From the NCBI RefSeq assembly GCF_028765165.1, contig NZ_JARADB010000002.1, positions 434,001 through 498,000 on the forward strand: a stretch of DNA of 64,000 bases, given 5' to 3'. Every line of letters begins with the position of its first letter. Positions within the stretch are counted from its first letter, which is position 1. This stretch comes from Paenibacillus sp. MAHUQ-63 (GTDB lineage Bacteria; Bacillota; Bacilli; Paenibacillales; NBRC-103111). The position numbers and the translations under genes were made by a program. Under the pieces are notes generated by a model. It worked only from the letters and a program-made list of their open reading frames with translations. It had not been told where the DNA came from and did not search any database. Shown here in pieces: positions 46,974 to 55,381 of this stretch.

Positions 46974-47139
46974 AAGCAATAAACCTCCCTAACCCTGAAA
47001 GAATGTCGAGCATAAACAGTACTACGTAAAAAGTGCGAAGATGGTTTTATTTTTTTTTAATAAATCTTTAACACTGTTTTTTAAACAAATACCTCTACTT
47101 TCTGGATTAAACTTTGGCTCATAAAGTTGGATAATAAGG

Positions 47140-47154
47140 ATGTAAGCGTTACCC
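47140..47154 (+). promoter_or_regulatory. Candidate CcpA (cre) site before the sugar-binding protein gene
   Basis: ATGTAAGCGTTACCC agrees with the cre consensus WTGNAANCGNWNNCW at all but the last position. It lies about 36 bp before the start codon, downstream of the likely promoter, where it would cause glucose repression. A LacI-type operator is the alternative. Confidence 0.5.
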
Positions 47155-47189
47155 AAACTTAGAACGGCTCATTTAGGGGAGGAATAGAG

Positions 47190-48536
47190 ATGAAAAAGGT
47201 ATTCACACTAGCGCTGTCGCTCACGATGATGTTCACGGCGGCTGCATGCTCTTCCGGCAAGACCGACACATCGAAGCCTGCGGCAAGCAGCGAACCGGGT
47301 AAAGCGGCTGTTGCATCCGCAGCACCAAGCAAAGATCCGGTTAAATTACGCGTAGCATGGTGGGGCGGTCAAGCCCGTCACGATTACACGTTGAAAGTGA
47401 TCGAAATGTACGAGAAGCAGAACCCGAATGTGAAGATTGAAGCGGAGTACGCACCGTTTGACGATTACTGGAAAAAGCTTGCACCGCAAGCATCGGCTAA
47501 TCAGCTGCCGGACGTCATTCAGATGGATATTTCCTATCTGACGCAATATGGCGGTAAGAATCAGCTGGCGGATATGACGCCTTATACCAAGAACGGATTA
47601 ATCGACGTTTCCTCCATTTCGCCAAACGCGCTTTCCGGCGGTGAAGTCGGCGGCAAGCTGGTTGCGATGAACCTGGGTGTGAACGCACTTTCCACAACGG
47701 TTGATGTGAACACATTCAAAAGCTTAGGCATCGACCTTCCATCTAAAGATTGGACTTGGGAAGATTATGACGCTATCGCGGCGAAAGCCAAAGCGGCCGG
47801 TAAGCAAGTTGGCGGTTTCGCCCTTCACCATGAAGTATTCTTCCCGTATTACCTGCGTTCTATCGATCAAAAAATGTACAATGCAGAAGGCACCGAGCTA
47901 GGATTCAAAGATGACAAACCGTTAATCGACTATTTCAAACGCTATCAGAAATGGTACGATCAAGGCAGCATCCTTTCTTTGGATAAAGAATCCCAGAAGA
48001 AAGGGGTAGCCGAGGAGGATGAAATCCTGCTGGGCAACTCGATTACAGGCAATGGCTGGTCCAACCAGTTCCTCGCTGTAGCGAATTTGGTGAAAGACCG
48101 TCCGCTTGAGCTGTACCCGCTTCCTGGCCGCAACGGCAGTAAGGGACTATTCTTGAAGCCAAGTATGTACTTCTCGATCGCGAACAGCTCGAAGCAGAAA
48201 GAAGAAGCGGCGAAGTTCATCTCCTTCTTCGTGAACGATATCGAAGCGAATAAATTGATCAAAGGCGACCGCGGTGTGCCTGTCTCCTCCAAAGTGAAGG
48301 AAGCGCTGAAGCCGCTGCTGACCCCGAACGAAGTGAAAATTTTCGACTACGTGGCATGGGCTGAGCAAAACTCCTCCCAATTGGATCCTCCGAATCCGGT
48401 AGGTTCGATCGAAGTTGAGAAGCTGCTGAAAGCAACGGCAGAGCAAATTTTGTATAAGAAGACGAGCGTGGAAGAAGCTGCGGCGAAATTCCGTAAGGAT
48501 GCCAATGCCGTTTTGGCGAAAAATAAAGCCAAGTAA
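47190..48536 (+). CDS. ABC transporter sugar-binding lipoprotein (family 1 solute-binding protein)
   Basis: A 448-residue extracellular solute-binding protein. The lipoprotein signal ends in TAAAC, so Cys20 should be lipidated; a Ser/Pro/Lys-rich linker follows, then the maltose-binding-like fold (VKLRVAWWGGQARHDYTLKV, LPDVIQMDISYLTQYG, NSSKQKEEAAKFISFFVNDI). It should capture oligosaccharides and hand them to a permease. Unusually, no MalF/MalG-type permease genes follow: a terminator and a LacI gene come next. Between a pectate lyase and a GH88 hydrolase, the likely ligand is an oligouronide. GGGGAGG precedes the ATG. Confidence 0.93.
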   Translation: MKKVFTLALSLTMMFTAAACSSGKTDTSKPAASSEPGKAAVASAAPSKDPVKLRVAWWGGQARHDYTLKVIEMYEKQNPNVKIEAEYAPFDDYWKKLAPQASANQLPDVIQMDISYLTQYGGKNQLADMTPYTKNGLIDVSSISPNALSGGEVGGKLVAMNLGVNALSTTVDVNTFKSLGIDLPSKDWTWEDYDAIAAKAKAAGKQVGGFALHHEVFFPYYLRSIDQKMYNAEGTELGFKDDKPLIDYFKRYQKWYDQGSILSLDKESQKKGVAEEDEILLGNSITGNGWSNQFLAVANLVKDRPLELYPLPGRNGSKGLFLKPSMYFSIANSSKQKEEAAKFISFFVNDIEANKLIKGDRGVPVSSKVKEALKPLLTPNEVKIFDYVAWAEQNSSQLDPPNPVGSIEVEKLLKATAEQILYKKTSVEEAAAKFRKDANAVLAKNKAK

Positions 48537-48542
48537 GAACGA

Positions 48543-48584
48543 AGACCGGAATTCTCCCGAAACGGGAGATCCGGTCTTTTTTTT
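48543..48584 (+). terminator. Terminator after the sugar-binding protein gene
   Basis: AGACCGGAATTCTCCCG pairs with CGGGAGATCCGGTCT and is followed by eight T. Confidence 0.9.
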
Positions 48585-48587
48585 CTC

Positions 48588-48640
48588 TTGACAGGTTAAA
48601 CGTTTCAAATTAAGCTATACATGTATGTTAAACGTTTAAC
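48588..48640 (+). promoter_or_regulatory. Promoter of the LacI gene with two TTAAACGTTT operators
   Basis: A perfect -35 TTGACA (48588-48593) lies just after the terminator; possible -10 elements are TAAGCT (17-bp spacing) or TATACA (22 bp). GTTAAACGTTTCAA (48595-48608) and the perfect palindrome GTTAAACGTTTAAC (48627-48640) are spaced 32 bp apart, centre to centre, within and after the promoter. LacI-family regulators bind such CG-centred palindromes, so autorepression is likely. The same operator occurs at 58112. Confidence 0.75.
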
Positions 48641-48660
48641 AAAACGGAGTTGAAACAGGG

Positions 48661-49677
48661 ATGTCTAAGCCCAAACAAGTCACCATTGTAGAAGTGGCAG
48701 AAGCCGCCGGCGTTTCCATCGCCACCGTCTCCAATGTGCTGAATCGAGGTGGTATTCGTTCGTCGAAAGAGACGATCCGCAAGGTCGAATTGGCTGCTGA
48801 ACAACTTGGATATCGGCGCAACACGATGGCAGCGGGGTTAAGCCGCAACAAAACTTATGAAATCGGTGTCATTATCCCGGCACTGGGCAGTTACTATGGC
48901 CAGCTTGCCGAACATTTGCAGCTTGAAGCGCACAATGTCGGTTACCATCTCTCCGTGTTCTCTTCCGGAGGATTCGATCCGGCCATTGAGAGAAGGCACT
49001 TGGAAGTGCTGCTGGAGCGCAGGGTCGACGGACTTATTTGCCATGGTTTGGCCATGGGCTTCGAGACGACGCGTTCCATTGTGAACAGCGGTACGCCGCT
49101 CGTTATGATCAATGGGTGGAATTGGCCGGAAGATATTGCGACGGGAGCTGTGAATTTAGGCTTTGCAGGGGCTTGCGAGCAATCCGTCAAGGTGCTCGTT
49201 GACCGCGGCTGCGGCACGATATGTTACATAGGAAGCAAAGGCTCCAAAGTGATCGACGAACGGCGCCGCTTGGGGTTCCAGTCGGGAATGGCGCAGCATG
49301 GAAGCGGTATTGGTCACGAAATCGCCGATAGCAAAGGGTTGGATATCGGAGCGTATTTAAGCGGTTTGGTGCAGCGTTACCAACATCCGATAGGCATCAT
49401 CGCCTTTGACGACCATGTGGCATTGCGCATACTATCGGCTGCTAACCGGCTCGGGATTGATATTCCGAATCGCATTCGGCTGATCGGCATCAACAACGAT
49501 TACATTGCCAAGGAGAGTTACCCGGGCATTTCGAGCTGGGACATTCCTTACTATGAGCAGGCGCACCAAGCGATCGGGAAGCTGCTGCATAAGTTCGGCA
49601 GTAAAGAGGATTCAGGGGAAGACCGGGAAATAGAGGTCCCGCTTACATTTATAGAACGAGAAACGACCAAATTATGA
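48661..49677 (+). CDS. LacI-family transcriptional regulator of the uronate genes
   Basis: A 338-residue LacI-type regulator. The N-terminal HTH and hinge are clear (TIVEVAEAAGVSIATVSNVL, YRRNTMAAGLSRNKTYEIGV); the sugar-binding domain spans about 60-335. Two operators lie in its own promoter, and a third lies before the genes at 58196-60822. GH88 and DUF2264 genes follow within 18 bp and are probably in one operon with it. The inducer is likely an oligosaccharide or uronate intermediate; that is inference from neighbours. Confidence 0.93.
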   Translation: MSKPKQVTIVEVAEAAGVSIATVSNVLNRGGIRSSKETIRKVELAAEQLGYRRNTMAAGLSRNKTYEIGVIIPALGSYYGQLAEHLQLEAHNVGYHLSVFSSGGFDPAIERRHLEVLLERRVDGLICHGLAMGFETTRSIVNSGTPLVMINGWNWPEDIATGAVNLGFAGACEQSVKVLVDRGCGTICYIGSKGSKVIDERRRLGFQSGMAQHGSGIGHEIADSKGLDIGAYLSGLVQRYQHPIGIIAFDDHVALRILSAANRLGIDIPNRIRLIGINNDYIAKESYPGISSWDIPYYEQAHQAIGKLLHKFGSKEDSGEDREIEVPLTFIERETTKL

Positions 49678-49695
49678 TAATGGAGTGATACATTC

Positions 49696-50817
49696 ATGTG
49701 GAAACAAGCCATTGAAGATGCCTTACAGAAAACGAGAGCGAATATTGAACGTTTTGGAGATCTATTTCCGCATGTCAGCGAGAACGATGTGTATCACTTG
49801 AATCCGAATACGGATTGGACGGACGGCTTCTGGTCAGGCATTCTGTGGCTGAGCTACCAATACAGCGGTGATCCGGTGTTCCAGGAAGCAGCGCGGAGAA
49901 CAGTGGCAAGCTTCAAGCAAAGATTGGAGAACCATGTAGCGCTCGATCACCACGACATCGGCTTCTTGTATTCCCTGTCTTCCAAAGCGCAGTGGATCAT
50001 CGAGAAGGACGAAGCGGCAAGACAGCTTACTCTGCAGGCTGCCGACGTGCTGATGAAGCGCTGGAGACCGAAAGGCCAGTACATTCAAGCATGGGGGCTG
50101 GAAGGCGATCCTCAGAACGGCGGCCGCATCATTATCGATTGCATGCTGAACCTGCCGCTGCTGTACTGGGCGTACGAGCAAACCGGCGATGCCAAATACA
50201 AAGAGGCGGCGGTCATTCATGCTGACTTGAGCCGCCGCTACCTGGTGCGCGGTGACGATTCTTCTTATCATACGTTTTACTTTGATCAGGAAACCGGCGA
50301 GCCGCTGCGCGGAGGAACGCATCAAGGCTACCAAGACGGCTCCACCTGGACACGCGGTCAAGCATGGGGGATTTACGGCTTTGCGCTTTCCTACCGCTAT
50401 ACGCGCAATCCGCTATATTTGGAGACGGCAAAACGTTTGGCCAAATATTTCTTCGAACGCTTGCCGGAAGACAACGTAGTCTATTGGGATTTCAATGCAC
50501 CGGTTAACGCAGATACGAAGCGCGACAGCTCGGCCTCGGCGATTGCTTCCGCGGGCGCGCTCGAAATTTTGGAGCATCTGGCTGCGGATGACGCCGACCG
50601 TGCAATTCTGCAGGATGGCATCCAACGTTCGATGACGGGACTCGTCCAATCATACGCAACGATCGGCAAACCGGATGCCCAAGGGTTCATTGAGCGCGGT
50701 TCTTACAGCGTTCGCGGCGGCGCGGCGCCGGACGATTTCATGATTTGGGGCGACTACTACTACTTAGAGGCTTTGGTTCGCATGGAGAAAGGACTAAAAG
50801 GATACTGGTATGAGTAA
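49696..50817 (+). CDS. GH88 unsaturated glucuronyl hydrolase
   Basis: A 373-residue (alpha/alpha)6-barrel enzyme of family GH88, which removes the 4,5-unsaturated uronic acid left at the end of chains cut by polysaccharide lyases. The two key aspartates appear as Asp87 (LDHHDIGFLYSL) and Asp148 (IIIDCMLNLPLLYWAYE), one residue from Asp88 and Asp149 of the well-studied Bacillus sp. GL1 enzyme. GYQDGSTWTRGQAWGIYGFA is another family hallmark. There is no signal peptide, so it is cytoplasmic. It overlaps the next gene by 8 bp. Substrates could be from glycosaminoglycan, xanthan or gellan as well as from rhamnogalacturonan-like chains. Confidence 0.92.
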   Translation: MWKQAIEDALQKTRANIERFGDLFPHVSENDVYHLNPNTDWTDGFWSGILWLSYQYSGDPVFQEAARRTVASFKQRLENHVALDHHDIGFLYSLSSKAQWIIEKDEAARQLTLQAADVLMKRWRPKGQYIQAWGLEGDPQNGGRIIIDCMLNLPLLYWAYEQTGDAKYKEAAVIHADLSRRYLVRGDDSSYHTFYFDQETGEPLRGGTHQGYQDGSTWTRGQAWGIYGFALSYRYTRNPLYLETAKRLAKYFFERLPEDNVVYWDFNAPVNADTKRDSSASAIASAGALEILEHLAADDADRAILQDGIQRSMTGLVQSYATIGKPDAQGFIERGSYSVRGGAAPDDFMIWGDYYYLEALVRMEKGLKGYWYE

Positions 50818-51970
50818 TCAAACGACATCTAGCCAGAATACGCGTTCATATTGGCTTCAAACGATGCTGCGCATTGCCGATCCTGTTCTGCAGGCGCTGG
50901 CGGCAAGACAACTGCGAGCAACCATGCCCGTCGAGAATAAAAAAGAAGAGCAGCGCCAATACTCGCACTTGGAAGCTTTGGCGCGTACGCTGGTCGGTCT
51001 TGCTCCTTGGCTGGAGAACCCGGTTGCAGACGCGGAAGAAGAAAAGCTGCGCCTGCGCTATGTCGCACTGGTGCAGGCAGGGCTGGACGCCGCGACGGAT
51101 CCGGAGTCTCCGGATTTCCTGAACTTTAGCCACGGCTTTCAGCCGGTCGTTGACACCGCCTTCCTGTCCCATGCCATTCTCCGCGCTCCGAATGCGCTGT
51201 GGCATGGTCTGGACAGCCGGGTGCAGGCTAATCTGGTGAAAGCTTTGCAGTCGTCGCGAACGCGCAAGCCTGCGTTCAACAACTGGCTGCTGTTCGCCGC
51301 CATGACAGAAACGGCGCTGCGCTTCATGGGCGCGGATTGGGACCGGATGCGGGTGGACTTCGCCTTGAAGCAGCATGAGCAGTGGTACCTTGGCGACGGC
51401 ATGTACGGCGACGGCCCGGAATATCATGCCGATTATTATAACAGCTTCGTCATACAGCCGATGATGGTCGATATCATCGAGCATGTCGGCGAGGAATATG
51501 CGGACTGGGGCGCTATGCGCGAAAAAATCATCATCCGCGCGCAGCGTTTCGCCGCGGTACAGGAACGCTCCATTTCACCGGAGGGTACGTTCCCCGTCGT
51601 CGGCAGGTCGCTCGCGTACCGGTTCGGCGCTTTCCAAGCGCTGGCCCAAACCGCACAGCGCCGCGAGCTGCCGGACGGCGTCGCGCCGGCTCAAGTTCGC
51701 TGCGCGCTGACCGCGGTGATCAAGCGCTTGATCGAAGCGCCGGGTACGTTCGACGAGGCCGGCTGGCTGAAGATCGGCCTGTGCGGCCATCAGCCGGAGC
51801 TGGGCGAACCGTATATCTCAACCGGCAGTCTGTACTTATGCTCGGCGGTGTTCCTGCCGCTCGGCTTGCCGGCGGACGATCCGTTCTGGCAAGGAGCCGA
51901 TGCGCTATGGACATCGCAGCAAGTATGGGCGGGGCACACGGTTGCCATTGACAAAGCGATATATGTGTAA
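50810..51970 (+). CDS. DUF2264 protein, probably glycan-related
   Basis: A 386-residue protein matching the DUF2264 pattern: YSHLEALARTLVGLAPWLEN, FNNWLLFAAMTETALRFMGA, WYLGDGMYGDGPEYHADYYN and ISPEGTFPVVGRSLAYRFGA. The fold is expected to be an alpha/alpha toroid like those of uronate hydrolases and lyases; members are often found beside GH88 and GH105 genes. No signal peptide, so cytoplasmic. The 8-bp overlap with the GH88 gene implies coupled translation. Enzymatic activity is not established. Confidence 0.88.
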   Translation: MSNQTTSSQNTRSYWLQTMLRIADPVLQALAARQLRATMPVENKKEEQRQYSHLEALARTLVGLAPWLENPVADAEEEKLRLRYVALVQAGLDAATDPESPDFLNFSHGFQPVVDTAFLSHAILRAPNALWHGLDSRVQANLVKALQSSRTRKPAFNNWLLFAAMTETALRFMGADWDRMRVDFALKQHEQWYLGDGMYGDGPEYHADYYNSFVIQPMMVDIIEHVGEEYADWGAMREKIIIRAQRFAAVQERSISPEGTFPVVGRSLAYRFGAFQALAQTAQRRELPDGVAPAQVRCALTAVIKRLIEAPGTFDEAGWLKIGLCGHQPELGEPYISTGSLYLCSAVFLPLGLPADDPFWQGADALWTSQQVWAGHTVAIDKAIYV

Positions 51971-51977
51971 CACAACG

Positions 51978-52015
51978 AAGCGTCTTGTTTCCTCGTGAAA
52001 CAGGCGCTTTTTTTT
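51978..52015 (+). terminator. Terminator of the LacI-GH88-DUF2264 operon
   Basis: AAGCGTCTTGTTTC pairs with GAAACAGGCGCTT around CTCGT and is followed by TTTTTTT. Confidence 0.85.
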
Positions 52016-52158
52016 GTCCAACGACGCATGTGCGGGCAGCCGGGATTTATATGACGCAGCGCCATTTTTCATGTATACTAAATGGCGTAAAATCCTGTTA
52101 TCCCCAAATAGCCATATAGAGCGATTGTGGATAACTTCGCGAGCCAGAAGAAAGTAGC

Positions 52159-53823
52159 GTGACGCTTTTGAATGAAGATTATCAGTTAACGGTACAAGAA
52201 GTGCTGGGCAGGCCGTTTTTTCAACACGCCCATATCGCGGCCGGCCGGAACGGGCTGCATCGGACGGTACGTTGGGTCCATATTATCGAAGTGATTCAAT
52301 TCGAGGAGCTGCTCCAGGGCGGAGAGATGATTCTGACGACGGGAGCCGCTTTCAAGAGCGATACGGCTCTGTTCATGACCTATCTGAACCAGCTCGTTAC
52401 GAACAACGTGTCCTGTCTCTGCATCGAGATGGGCCATTATTTGACAGCCATTCCCGAGCCGTGGATCGCTGCTGCGGAAGCATGCCAATTGCCGCTTATT
52501 ATATTCCCGCAGGCTGTGCGCTTCATCGACATTACGCAGGATATTCATGCGCATATCATTAATCAACATCATAAAGCGCTGCAGGATTTGGAGAAAATAT
52601 CGCGTGAATTCCACCGCATGACGCTCTCCTCGCAGGGGGTGGGGCACGTGCTGGGGCTGCTGCAGAGCAGCACGAAAGCCCAAGTCATCTATGTGCCGAC
52701 GGACGGGCAGCCGAGATTCGTCCCGCAGACGGGCAGCCGCGAGATGAAGGAATGGCTGGATGTGGTAAGCGGCCGTCTCCCGGATGGCGGGAACTCGCGG
52801 CATGCAGGCGCGCCAGCGGTATTTGACTGGGAAGGGCAGACCGTCATCGTTCACCCTGTCGGCGCCATGGGCAAAACTTGGGCGCATATTGTTCTCATTC
52901 TCGCCCGTAAGCCGCAGGAATACGAGTACTTGATCCTGGACTCAGCCTCGTTGTCGATCGCGCAGGATTTATTGCGCAAGCGGTATATGGAGGAGCGGAA
53001 GCTTTATTCCCAAACGCTGTGGGTGGATGATCTGCTGCATCTGCGCATTCGTGATGAAGAGCAGATCAAGGTGCTGATCGGGAGCAGCTTCAAACAGCTG
53101 AACGAGCTGCCTTACTATGTCATTTTAATAGAATTCGAGTCAAAAGCAGGCGAGGACCATCCGGCGCTGCCGAGCGATGGCGTAGAGTCTGCGGGCATTC
53201 ACCTCTCGCTTGCGGCAAGGTCCGTTTTTGAACAGCATACGTTCCATCCTCTGCTTACGCTCAAAAATAACCGGCTTGTTGTCGTCGCGTTCGACAAAGC
53301 GCCGAAGCGGCCGGCCAAAGAACGGCTGCAGCACGTTCTAGCGTCGCTGCAGCTGTTGAAAGCGGAGGAAGAGATGGAGTTGACGATTGGCGTCGGTCAG
53401 AGCAATCGAAGCTTTCTGCAGGCGCATCAGAGCTACCAGGAGGCGCTTCAGGCGATTTCCCTTGCGCCTACGCTGCAAAGCAAAGTGCTGTTTTATGATG
53501 AGCTGGGCGTGTACCAGCTGCTGTTTCATATTGCGGACAAACAGCTGCTGCAATCGTTCGTCCGTACGTATTTGGGGCCGATCCTCGACCATGACCGGCT
53601 GAAAGGCAGCGAGCTGCTGCGCACGCTCAAAGTCTATCTCGACAGCGACGGCTCCAAACAAATTGCCGCTCAGCAGCTTTTTATCGTGAGACAATCGCTG
53701 TATTACCGCTTGGAGAAGATCGAGGAGCTGCTCGGAGCCGATTATATGCTCCCGGAGAAGCGCCTGGCGCTGCAGGTAGGCATTCGCGCCTACCAACTGC
53801 TGCACCCCGAAACGAAATTGTGA
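52159..53823 (+). CDS. adeR: PucR-family activator, likely of alanine dehydrogenase (AdeR-like)
   Basis: A 554-residue PucR-type regulator with a GTG start. It has an N-terminal PucR domain (about 8-125; LTVQEVLGRPFFQHAHIAAG, EMILTTGAAFKSD), a GGDEF-like CdaR middle domain (about 290-420) and a C-terminal HTH_30 (about 480-545; DSDGSKQIAAQQLFIVRQSL, YYRLEKIEELLG). In B. subtilis the PucR-type AdeR activates ald in response to alanine, and its gene lies beside ald. The same arrangement here makes that role likely. Helix-turn-helix proteins of this family also control purine or glucarate genes. Confidence 0.85.
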   Translation: MTLLNEDYQLTVQEVLGRPFFQHAHIAAGRNGLHRTVRWVHIIEVIQFEELLQGGEMILTTGAAFKSDTALFMTYLNQLVTNNVSCLCIEMGHYLTAIPEPWIAAAEACQLPLIIFPQAVRFIDITQDIHAHIINQHHKALQDLEKISREFHRMTLSSQGVGHVLGLLQSSTKAQVIYVPTDGQPRFVPQTGSREMKEWLDVVSGRLPDGGNSRHAGAPAVFDWEGQTVIVHPVGAMGKTWAHIVLILARKPQEYEYLILDSASLSIAQDLLRKRYMEERKLYSQTLWVDDLLHLRIRDEEQIKVLIGSSFKQLNELPYYVILIEFESKAGEDHPALPSDGVESAGIHLSLAARSVFEQHTFHPLLTLKNNRLVVVAFDKAPKRPAKERLQHVLASLQLLKAEEEMELTIGVGQSNRSFLQAHQSYQEALQAISLAPTLQSKVLFYDELGVYQLLFHIADKQLLQSFVRTYLGPILDHDRLKGSELLRTLKVYLDSDGSKQIAAQQLFIVRQSLYYRLEKIEELLGADYMLPEKRLALQVGIRAYQLLHPETKL

Positions 53824-53869
53824 AAAAGATAGATTCAGTTTCTTTACATTTTGTCTAATGGAACGATAG

Positions 53870-53917
53870 CGGATCCCTCTTATACTTGGAAATATCAAGT
53901 AAAGACGGATCCTTTTT
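53870..53917 (+). promoter_or_regulatory. Hairpin and -10 region before alanine dehydrogenase
   Basis: CGGATCC...TACTTG pairs with CAAGTA...CGGATCC and is followed by TTTTTATG, so it has the form of an intrinsic terminator just 34 bp before the ald start. A -10-like TATACT (53881-53886) with a poor -35 window lies within its left arm. It may end adeR transcripts, act as an ald leader, or both; AdeR-dependent activation at a weak promoter fits. Confidence 0.45.
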
Positions 53918-53950
53918 ATGTCAAGGGTCCCTAAGAGAGGCAGATGCGCA

Positions 53951-55066
53951 ATGATCATCGGGGTTCCTAAAGAAATCAAAAACAATGAGTTTCGCGTTGG
54001 CATGACGCCAAGCTCCGTGCTTTCTTACACGCAAGCCGGTCATGAAGTGAAGGTGGAGACGAAGGCGGGTCACAGCATCGGCTTCACGGATGAGGATTAT
54101 GTGCAAGCAGGCGCCAGCATCGTACATTCCGCTGCTGAAGTATGGTCCGCCGAGATGGTCGTTAAAGTGAAAGAACCGCTTCCGGAGGAGTATGGTTACT
54201 TCCATGAAGGCTTGATTTTATATACGTATCTGCATTTGGCGCCGGAAGCTGAGCTGACTCACGCACTCGCCAGCAACCAAGTGACGGCGATTGCGTACGA
54301 GACCATTCAACTGGCTAACGGCAGCCTGCCGCTCCTGACGCCGATGAGTGAAGTGGCCGGACGCATGTCCGTGCAGATCGGGGCGCATTTCCTGGAGAAG
54401 GCGCATGGCGGCAAAGGCATCCTGCTCGGCGGTGTGCCGGGTGTCGAGCCGGGGCGCGTAGCGGTGATCGGCGGGGGGATCGTCGGCACGAATGCGGCGA
54501 AGATGGCGATCGGTCTTGGCGCCGATGTCACGATTGTCGATTTGAATCCGGACCGGCTGCGTCAGTTGGACGATCTGTTCCAAGGCCGTGTCAAAACGAT
54601 CATGTCCAGCCCTTACAACATCGCGGAAGTCGTACGCAGGGCCGATCTGGTCGTAGGGGCCGTCCTGATCCCGGGGGCCCGGGCACCGCGTCTCGTGACA
54701 GAAGACATGGTGAGAACGATGAGTCCGGGCAGTGTGATCGTCGACGTCGCGATTGACCAAGGCGGCTCCATCGAGACGATTGACCGCATCACGACGCATG
54801 ATAACCCGACATATGAGAAACATGGTGTCATCCATTATGCGGTAGCGAATATGCCGGGGGCCGTGGCACGTACGTCTACCTTGGCCTTGACCAATGCAAC
54901 GACGCCGTACGGGCTGCAGATTGCCGGCAAAGGCTATGTGCGTGCGGCGCTGGACAACAGCGCGATCGCCAAAGGGGTGAATGTCGTGGGCGGCCATGTC
55001 ACCTACAAAGCAGTGGCAGAGGCACACGGATATGAATATACGGACGTTTACTCGCTGTTAAGATAG
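53951..55066 (+). CDS. ald: Alanine dehydrogenase
   Basis: A 371-residue alanine dehydrogenase, which oxidises L-alanine to pyruvate and ammonia with NAD. Substrate residues are visible as Arg15 (NEFRVG), Lys74 (VKVKEP) and His95 (YTYLHLAP), next to the family positions 15, 75 and 96. The NAD loop is [20 protein letters not shown], and [20 protein letters not shown] is a further hallmark. ATG 53951 is chosen over 53918 because GAGAGGCAG lies upstream and the family starts [13 protein letters not shown]. In Bacillus it is needed for growth on alanine and for sporulation. Confidence 0.97.
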   Translation: MIIGVPKEIKNNEFRVGMTPSSVLSYTQAGHEVKVETKAGHSIGFTDEDYVQAGASIVHSAAEVWSAEMVVKVKEPLPEEYGYFHEGLILYTYLHLAPEAELTHALASNQVTAIAYETIQLANGSLPLLTPMSEVAGRMSVQIGAHFLEKAHGGKGILLGGVPGVEPGRVAVIGGGIVGTNAAKMAIGLGADVTIVDLNPDRLRQLDDLFQGRVKTIMSSPYNIAEVVRRADLVVGAVLIPGARAPRLVTEDMVRTMSPGSVIVDVAIDQGGSIETIDRITTHDNPTYEKHGVIHYAVANMPGAVARTSTLALTNATTPYGLQIAGKGYVRAALDNSAIAKGVNVVGGHVTYKAVAEAHGYEYTDVYSLLR

Positions 55067-55124
55067 ATGTTATGTCATGTTTCATTACACAAATAATAGA
55101 GATTCTTTAAGTATGTTATTATAG

Positions 55125-55153
55125 TTGACATATATCGCACAACGATGTATATT
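55125..55153 (+). promoter_or_regulatory. Near-consensus sigma-A promoter
   Basis: TTGACA (55125-55130), a 17-bp spacer and TATATT (55148-55153) make an almost perfect vegetative promoter. Transcription should begin near 55160 and run into the hairpin at 55199 and the short frame at 55252. The phrase CCGCACAACGACGTG (just after) partly repeats TCGCACAACGATGTA in the spacer. Confidence 0.75.
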
Positions 55154-55198
55154 AATATTACCGCACAACGACGTGCACCTAATATACTTGAGGCAATG

Positions 55199-55225
55199 GC
55201 GCCTATCCTGAATGAGGATAGGCGC
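55199..55225 (+). terminator. Leader hairpin, possible attenuator
   Basis: GCGCCTATCC pairs perfectly with GGATAGGCGC around TGAATGA, followed by TTTCTGTCTTT. It sits between the promoter at 55125 and the ribosome binding site of the 22-codon frame, about 40 nt into the transcript. Confidence 0.7.
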
Positions 55226-55251
55226 TTTCTGTCTTTCCGGAGGCGAGTGTC

Positions 55252-55320
55252 ATGAGAAAATTCATGCAAGATATCGTTCTGTTTATTCGTGTTCTTCCAA
55301 CGGCGTTAACTTGGTATTGA
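55252..55320 (+). CDS. 22-residue hydrophobic peptide
   Basis: CCGGAGGCG lies 6-7 nt before an ATG that opens a 22-codon frame ending at TGA 55318-55320. The peptide starts MRKFMQDI, has a hydrophobic stretch (VLFIRVL) and ends PTALTWY. It is the only frame in a unit that has its own strong promoter, a hairpin leader and a terminator 13 bp after the stop. It may be a leader, signalling or toxin-like peptide; it is shorter than known type I toxins. No family is recognised. Confidence 0.5.
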   Translation: MRKFMQDIVLFIRVLPTALTWY

Positions 55321-55332
55321 GCAAAAATGACA

Positions 55333-55376
55333 AAAAAGGTGTCCCCGCCATGATGATGGCTGTGGGACACCTTTTG
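55333..55376. terminator. Bidirectional terminator between the small peptide gene and metQ
   Basis: AAAAGGTGTCCC pairs with GGGACACCTTTT, with CGCCAT/ATGGCTG extending the stem inward. A and T runs on both sides fit use from both strands. Confidence 0.9.
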
Positions 55377-55381
55377 CCTTA

